Assembly (NCBI GenBank): GCA_964446485.1
Contig: CAYUOU010000011.1
Coordinates: 5,753 to 69,752, forward strand
Length of the DNA: 64,000 bases
Source: JBDRRP01 sp964446485
GTDB lineage: Bacteria; Desulfobacterota; Desulfobacteria; Desulfobacterales; JBDRRP01
Direction: 5' to 3'
Part shown: in pieces, positions 59,242-64,000 of the stretch
Layout of the letters: the number at the start of each line of letters is the position of its first letter
Numbering within the stretch: position 1 is the first letter of the stretch
The notes under the pieces: generated by a model
The model's input: the letters and a program-made list of their open reading frames with translations, nothing else
Database searches by the model: none
Told to the model about the DNA's origin: nothing
Program-made: the position numbers and the translations under genes

Positions 59242-60629
59242 CCTTCCTCCAGATGCGCCCCGAAACTGAATAACCCGTCGGCCGCAAATATGGCGGGGCC
59301 GCCGTTCCATGGCTGCAGGCGGGCGATGGTCAATTCTTCTTCTTCGATGTCGATGTATTCGTCCAGCAGACCGTCGTGCCACATTTTTTCCATCATGATG
59401 CAGTCCGTCCACATGGACCGGCTGTATTCAGTCAGCGCTCCAAGCTGATCCGTCGTCACGACCCGGGGTCTCAGAGCGATTTTAATGGATCCAAGGAGAT
59501 ATGTGAACTTCTCCGCCACGGCCAGCGACGCCTGCAGGTCCTGAAGTTCACGAACCTGCGAAGCGGGCAGTGATGTGATGGCCCGGTTGATGCGATTCAC
59601 CGCTTCGCTCACAGCCATGTCAGATCGAAGGATACCCATGGGCTGGACGCCGCCGCCGCTGCCGACATTGGTGGGAACGTCCCCGTAGCGTCCCAGAAAT
59701 CCAAAAACGGTATCCGGTCCCACGAGGCAGCGAAAGTCGGTCTGGCGCTGCACCAGCAGCACGGCGTCCTTGTCGGCATTCAACTCGGGCATTTCTTCGG
59801 CCCACAGCCCCAGGCGCACTTTTGCCTGAACGATGTAGCTGCCTTTTTCCAGCGCCAGGGATATGGCTTCGTCACAATCCGGGTTGACTTCCCCGACCCT
59901 CACGCCGATCCCCGAATACCCGCGCTCCGGCTTGAGGACGAGGTCATGCCAATGCTGCCGCGTCCATTCCACCAGGTCGGCGATGGTTTCCCCTTGCGGC
60001 CCGTCGGTGGCCCGGGGGAAGAACCGCCGCGTCCACGGCGTGTGGCGCTGGGTGCGCGCCGTAAACCGGTCGGCCATGGGGCCGGTGATGACTTCAAACA
60101 TGCTTTTGACGTTAATTGGTTCGGTACCCCGCGGATTAATGACCCGATTTTCACCAACCGCTTGGATCACCGGGTCGAGCCCGTGACGACGGTGCAATTT
60201 AAGAAGCACGTCGTTGTTGAAGTCCATGAACATCAGGGACACAGGCCGGCCGTGGTGGCAGACCCGACCGTTGTTCAACTCGAATTCGTGGGGTGCTGCC
60301 AGCACGCCGGTAATCCCGTCCTCGCGGTTGAGGCGCTCGGCCAGATTGATGTTCTCGGTGACATCCGTCAACGTCTCCTCCTCGGCCACCACGGCAATGA
60401 GACCGGGACTGCCGCCATCACGACGACGCTGCGCGTCCACCAGCATGCGGGCAAAGCCAACCACCGGGTAAAGCATGGGGTGGTCGAAATCCAGGTCCAC
60501 ATCGATTTGCGTCATGGCGTTGAGCCGATCCCAGACAGCCTTGGCAATCTCCTGTGTCGTTCGTTGATAGTCCCAACCGCCGGGGCTGCCCAAGTTCCAT
60601 TCCGAATGAAATCCGAGAAAATCTTTCAC
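59238..60629 (-). CDS. ATP-grasp-like ligase of unknown substrate
   Basis: 463 residues from GTG 60629, preceded by GGAGGT. The N-terminal part, GFHSEWNLGSPGGWDYQRTT, resembles the substrate domain of glutathionylspermidine synthase-like ligases. In the middle HDLVLKPERGYSGIGVRVGE gives the glycine-rich ATP-grasp loop with its Lys, and later ALEKGSYIVQAKVRLG and DFRCLVGPDTVFGFLGRYGD supply metal-binding-type residues. NVGSGGGVQPMGIL is a further Gly-rich loop. ATP-grasp enzymes join a carboxylate to an amine or thiol. I cannot name the substrate. The gene overlaps the methyltransferase gene and follows the DUF885 gene by 69 bases. Confidence 0.62.
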   Translation of the reverse strand: MKDFLGFHSEWNLGSPGGWDYQRTTQEIAKAVWDRLNAMTQIDVDLDFDHPMLYPVVGFARMLVDAQRRRDGGSPGLIAVVAEEETLTDVTENINLAERLNREDGITGVLAAPHEFELNNGRVCHHGRPVSLMFMDFNNDVLLKLHRRHGLDPVIQAVGENRVINPRGTEPINVKSMFEVITGPMADRFTARTQRHTPWTRRFFPRATDGPQGETIADLVEWTRQHWHDLVLKPERGYSGIGVRVGEVNPDCDEAISLALEKGSYIVQAKVRLGLWAEEMPELNADKDAVLLVQRQTDFRCLVGPDTVFGFLGRYGDVPTNVGSGGGVQPMGILRSDMAVSEAVNRINRAITSLPASQVRELQDLQASLAVAEKFTYLLGSIKIALRPRVVTTDQLGALTEYSRSMWTDCIMMEKMWHDGLLDEYIDIEEEELTIARLQPWNGGPAIFAADGLFSFGAHLEEG

Positions 60630-60698
60630 TGTCGACCTCCAGTTGATGTTTGATTAGATCCGCCATGCCTGACTTGATCAGGCATCCAGAAGGTTTTT

Positions 60699-62312
60699 TT
60701 ACTTCTCTGGAAAGAGACGTTGCGCCAGGTTATCGAACCCGATTTCACCGGCCGCAAGAACGATTCTGGCAAATTCAGGCGCCGCTCCCCCCGCCTGACG
60801 ATACCGGTCGTACAGGGACCGAAAACGGCGCCGTCCCACTGTGTAGCAAAGCTGGTAGCCCGGCTTCAAGGCGTAGCGTCGCACCATGGCCGTCGCCCGC
60901 GCCAAGGGCATGCCCGCATCGACCAGAAAACCGGCCGCCGCATCCAAGCTTTTTTGCCCTGAATGCAGATACAGATCCACTCGGCCGCGCATGGCACGCC
61001 AGAATCGACGTTTGGCCATGAGGAGAGAATTTTCAGGTTTATCGCTGAAAAAACCTGTGTCGAAGAGAATTTCTTCGCTGAAGCTGGCCCAGCCTTCGTA
61101 AAACAGGGGAAACTCCAGATGCCTGCGCACCGATCGGGAGTGGTTCCACCGGCTGAGATCCAACAGGTGATGCCCGGGGTAGGTTTCGTGGGCAGTGAGA
61201 AGGCGCCAGTCGGCGGGCAGCCCGCCCCTTGCCCCGTCAGGCATGGTATAAAACGTTCCGCCGCGGGAAGGATGCCCGGGCGGCATGCTGTAGGCGGCGG
61301 AACTGCGCACCGGGGTTAGGTGGGACGGCACCGGCGCCACCCGTACCGGGCAGTCCTCCAGGATTTCTCCCGTCATGAACCCCTTCTCGACGCAGTGTCT
61401 ACCCAGGGCGTCAATGAGCTCGGCGTACCACGCGGTGTCGCTTCTGCCGCCGCCACCCGGCTGCGGCAGCCCGGACACAACGGTCTGCCATTTGTTCCCG
61501 GGCGCCATCTTGGCCGCCGCCGCTGCTAACAACGACCGGGTTTCTTCAATCTCATCATCCAACGCTTTACCAATGTCCGCAAGAGACATGCGGCAACCAA
61601 CATGATCTTTGGCGACGACGGCGTAGAGATCCGGGTCCAGTAGGAAGGCATCCACCGCAGAAATACGCTTCAGGTGCTCAGACATGGCTGCGAAGGCCTC
61701 TATGGCTGGCCCCGTATTTAAACCGGTGCGCCACAGTTCCCGCATCCAACCGTCAAGCTTGTCGATCATCTCCAGGCCCATGTCGCTAAACAGACGCGGC
61801 ACTCGGTCCAAACATGCAACGGCACGGCCCATGAATCCGGGCAAACCGGCGGCCCTCTGGCGCCATGCGGTTTCGCTGTGCTCCACCGCTTCTGCCAGCC
61901 CCATGGCTGCAACGGTGAGGTGAAACGTGGGTTGGCTGCACTGGCTTCTCACGACTGAAAGCTGTTCGGTCAGTGTGACAAGCGCACGGCCCAAAAGTGT
62001 CGCATCGATGCGGTCTTCGGTGAATGCCGATTCATTCGCTATCTTTCCCAGTTGTGCGCCCCAATAGGCCGCCGCACCCCCCAGCGTCTGAACGGAGGCT
62101 CTGGAAAAATCGTCCCACACCGCCCAGTCATGGCAGTTGGCACGGGTCTGGGGAAAGAAATGGAATTCATCGCTGTATAGACAAACCGGGAATCGGCGGA
62201 CCAAGTCGTCGAAAATGCCTTCTGCCAGCACCGCCACTGGCGAGAGTGGTTGGCGGGGTCCCTGGCTGGTCTGAGTGGCATTGTTTTGTGGCATCGGTGT
62301 TCGGCGATCCAT
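60699..62312 (-). CDS. DUF885 family protein, putative zinc metallopeptidase
   Basis: 537 residues. The family active-site motif is HETYPGHHLLDLSRW near residues 375-389, with zinc ligands His375 and His382 or His381 as predicted, and a downstream Glu in LFYEGWASFSEEILFD. No signal peptide is evident, so a cytoplasmic location is likely. DUF885 proteins resemble carboxypeptidase Taq/M3-like enzymes and are mostly uncharacterised. It is the first gene of the leftward trio with the ATP-grasp-like and methyltransferase genes; a peptidase beside a peptide-bond-forming ligase suggests synthesis and turnover of an amino-acid-derived small molecule. Confidence 0.75.
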   Translation of the reverse strand: MDRRTPMPQNNATQTSQGPRQPLSPVAVLAEGIFDDLVRRFPVCLYSDEFHFFPQTRANCHDWAVWDDFSRASVQTLGGAAAYWGAQLGKIANESAFTEDRIDATLLGRALVTLTEQLSVVRSQCSQPTFHLTVAAMGLAEAVEHSETAWRQRAAGLPGFMGRAVACLDRVPRLFSDMGLEMIDKLDGWMRELWRTGLNTGPAIEAFAAMSEHLKRISAVDAFLLDPDLYAVVAKDHVGCRMSLADIGKALDDEIEETRSLLAAAAAKMAPGNKWQTVVSGLPQPGGGGRSDTAWYAELIDALGRHCVEKGFMTGEILEDCPVRVAPVPSHLTPVRSSAAYSMPPGHPSRGGTFYTMPDGARGGLPADWRLLTAHETYPGHHLLDLSRWNHSRSVRRHLEFPLFYEGWASFSEEILFDTGFFSDKPENSLLMAKRRFWRAMRGRVDLYLHSGQKSLDAAAGFLVDAGMPLARATAMVRRYALKPGYQLCYTVGRRRFRSLYDRYRQAGGAAPEFARIVLAAGEIGFDNLAQRLFPEK

Positions 62313-62823
62313 TTATATCGGGGAAAAGGTCCGGAGATGATCCGAACCGTCTCTGGCCCGGTGATCTGACGCAGTATCAGGTTATAAGAGCCGACCCGAG
62401 ACATGTCAAAACCGAATCCGGTTATGCAGGAAGCTCCAGCCTGCAGGTGAGGCGGCATCAACATCACTGGTTACGAACCTAGCGCGCAGACGCGTCGCCA
62501 CTGGATCGATGCTATAGCTGGAGCTTCATAGAGATCCGGAAAATCGAATTTGGCATCAGAAATTCTCAGATGCATCTGATGAGAGAGAGGCGCTCGCCGC
62601 CAGGGGCAGTGGCGGCGAGCATTGGAGGGATAAAGACGCTGATAATGTGTTCTCAGTCGTCCTCGAGTGGTTGCAGGTTAAAAGCCAGAAATTCCATTTG
62701 AGTTACACCTGTGTGATCTTTTTGGGGCATCATTTCGAAAACGACTGTGGTATCAATGGGCAAGGCCGTCGCGGCCAGGGATTACCCGCAACAACCGCCG
62801 CAATGATCTAAAAAGGCTTTACC
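62313..62823. other. gene-free interval with a strong hairpin and one tiny reading frame
   Basis: No full gene is visible between the divergent DUF885 and ferredoxin-like genes. It contains the hairpin at 62592-62620 and, on the minus strand at 62653-62733, a 26-codon frame that stays open back to 62784. Its translation (FEMMPQKDHTGVTQMEFLAF then NLQPLEDD) is protein-like and may be a gene remnant. I am not confident it is expressed. Confidence 0.4.
62592..62620. repeat. perfect 11-bp inverted repeat (hairpin)
   Basis: GCTCGCCGCCA and TGGCGGCGAGC with a 7-base loop. No T-run follows on either strand, so it is not a standard terminator. Confidence 0.85.
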
Positions 62824-63984
62824 GTGAATACCGAAGACAGAATTTACAGAACGCTTCAGAAACAACTGAACCGGCACCCCGTAGGATTTCCAGCCACCCC
62901 GGGGAATGCCGAGATCCGCCTCCTAAAGCATATATTTACTCCTGAGCAGGCCGCCGTCGCTGCCCACCTGAGCCACAAGCCGGAACCAGTGGATTCAATA
63001 TTCCCCCGCGTGAAACACTTTATGGAAACGCCGGCACAGCTGGAAAAACTGCTCACCGCAATGATGAAAAACGGCGGCATCGAGATGACCACCGTTGCCG
63101 GCACGCGCCGCTACGGCACAGCGCCTTTGGTGGTGGGGATATATGAACTCCAGGGGCCACGCCTGACCCTCGCATTTCTCAAGGACTTCAACGCATACAC
63201 GCAAGATCCGCGCTTTGGGCTCTCGTTCCTGGCCACCCGGCCGCCCCAGATGCGCACCATCCCGGTGGGTAAAAGCCTCAACCCCGAACGCCGCGCCTAC
63301 CCTTTTGACGACGTGGCCCAATTGATCGATGGTTCCACAGGTCCCTTCGTCATCTTCGAGTGTATCTGCCGGAAAAAACAGGCCATGGAAGGTCACGTCT
63401 GCCAAGTGACCGAGCGCAAGGACACCTGCCTTGCCATGGGTCCCCTGGCCGAGCAGGGAATTGTCGCTGAGATGGGGCGCCAGATTAGCCGGAAGGAAGC
63501 CTTTGCCATCATCGAGAACAACCAGAACGAAGGTCTGGTTCTTCAGCCCTCCAACACCCAGCAGGCGGATTTCATCTGCTCCTGCTGTGGGTGCTGCTGC
63601 GGCATGCTGCGCCTGCAGAAACGCTTGCCGAAACCCGTGGATTTCTGGACTGCCAATTACCGCGTTGTCGTTGATGCAAAAGCATGTCGGAAATGCGGCA
63701 GTTGTGCCGATTGGTGCCAGGTCGGGGCCATCCGCGCGGAAAAAAAGACGCAAATCGCCGAAGTGGATCCAGCACGGTGCATCGGCTGCGGGCTTTGCGC
63801 GGCCAACTGCCCTGTCGGCGCCCTGACTTTACGGCAGATCTCCCACATCTCGCCCCCGAAAGACCGAGATACCCTTCACGACGCCATTCAGGCCAACAGA
63901 AAAAGCCCCATCGGCCGCATCGCCCTGGCCGGCAAACTCCTCTTCGATGCCCTGCGCACCGGTCGCACCGACCTGTTCAAATAG
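62824..63984 (+). CDS. cysteine-rich 2x[4Fe-4S] ferredoxin-type protein
   Basis: 386 residues from GTG 62824. The C-terminal third has two classic 4Fe-4S motifs: Cys288, 291, 294, 298 (CRKCGSCADWC) and Cys319, 322, 325, 329 (CIGCGLCAANC). Ahead of them is a second cysteine set, Cys180/182 and CQVTERKDTC near 193-202, and a dense run CSCCGCCCGML at 252-262 that could hold another cluster. The N-terminal ~170 residues are helical (HIFTPEQAAVAAHLSHKPEP, then a winged-helix-like part). The protein is likely a cytoplasmic electron carrier or redox subunit. The final 60 residues are basic. Partner enzymes probably lie to the right of the window. Confidence 0.82.
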   Translation: MNTEDRIYRTLQKQLNRHPVGFPATPGNAEIRLLKHIFTPEQAAVAAHLSHKPEPVDSIFPRVKHFMETPAQLEKLLTAMMKNGGIEMTTVAGTRRYGTAPLVVGIYELQGPRLTLAFLKDFNAYTQDPRFGLSFLATRPPQMRTIPVGKSLNPERRAYPFDDVAQLIDGSTGPFVIFECICRKKQAMEGHVCQVTERKDTCLAMGPLAEQGIVAEMGRQISRKEAFAIIENNQNEGLVLQPSNTQQADFICSCCGCCCGMLRLQKRLPKPVDFWTANYRVVVDAKACRKCGSCADWCQVGAIRAEKKTQIAEVDPARCIGCGLCAANCPVGALTLRQISHISPPKDRDTLHDAIQANRKSPIGRIALAGKLLFDALRTGRTDLFK

Positions 63985-64000
63985 ACCGGCACCGCCCTTC

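Overview
The window reads like the chromosome of a strictly anaerobic, GC-rich (roughly 55-60 percent by eye) Desulfobacterota member, most plausibly a Desulfosarcina-like Desulfobacterales bacterium. This is inference from gene content: a selenocysteine tRNA, LarC, B12-dependent radical SAM proteins, an EtfAB/acyl-CoA dehydrogenase/CoA-transferase catabolic cluster, a polyferredoxin-like protein and a secreted protein with a C-terminal dockerin-like module. No rRNA or other phylogenetic marker is present. One 100-N assembly gap lies at 15370-15469 inside a 9-bp minisatellite.

Layout. (1) 1-11.3 kb is a surface-glycan region: the end of a HisF-like gene, an N-acetyl sugar amidotransferase, a methyltransferase, two B12-binding radical SAM proteins, glycosyltransferases of families 2, 4 and 9, and a YdcF-like protein. 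(2) 11.3-18.97 kb is a decayed, repeat-rich patch with a broken PIN-type toxin-antitoxin locus, a nonsense/frameshift/deletion DUF4143 ATPase pseudogene, two intact AAA ATPases with nuclease-like C-termini, dispersed direct repeats, 26-bp and 9-bp tandem repeats, one DPM1-like glycosyltransferase, an intact RelE/ParE-Phd pair and a second PIN fragment. (3) 18.98-37.3 kb is a dense membrane-glycosylation region: three TMTC-like proteins (membrane GT-C domain plus TPRs), two GT39-like proteins, one YfhO-like protein and one unassigned polytopic protein, together with five small GT2 proteins of the polyprenyl-phosphate sugar synthase type. A DUF362 Tat protein and an alpha/alpha-toroid (terpene-cyclase-like) protein sit inside one of these operons. 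(4) 37.3-39.5 kb holds a type IV pilin with a textbook sigma-54 promoter, an intrinsic terminator and palindromic upstream sites, next to an NtrC/PilR-type activator gene. (5) 39.5-43.8 kb is housekeeping: pyrC, lepB, pgpA, larC and selC. (6) 44-52.4 kb is a catabolic locus: etfBA divergent from an ACAD10/11-like acyl-CoA dehydrogenase, then a TetR regulator, an APH-like kinase and a glutaconate-CoA-transferase-like pair; a convergent MDR oxidoreductase follows. (7) 53-57.7 kb is a single 1550-residue secreted multidomain protein, bracketed by related hairpin repeats. (8) 58.4-64 kb holds an apparent operon of methyltransferase, ATP-grasp-like ligase and DUF885 metallopeptidase-like protein, and a cysteine-rich ferredoxin-type protein.

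How it fits together. The GT2 proteins would charge a lipid carrier with sugar on the cytoplasmic side, and the neighbouring GT-C membrane proteins would transfer that sugar outside the membrane. Their position beside pilA makes a pilin or cell-surface glycosylation system the most interesting hypothesis in the window. The catabolic locus resembles the kinase/dehydrogenase logic known for 4-hydroxyacyl-CoA breakdown. The methyltransferase/ATP-grasp/DUF885 trio looks like an uncharacterised small biosynthetic unit.
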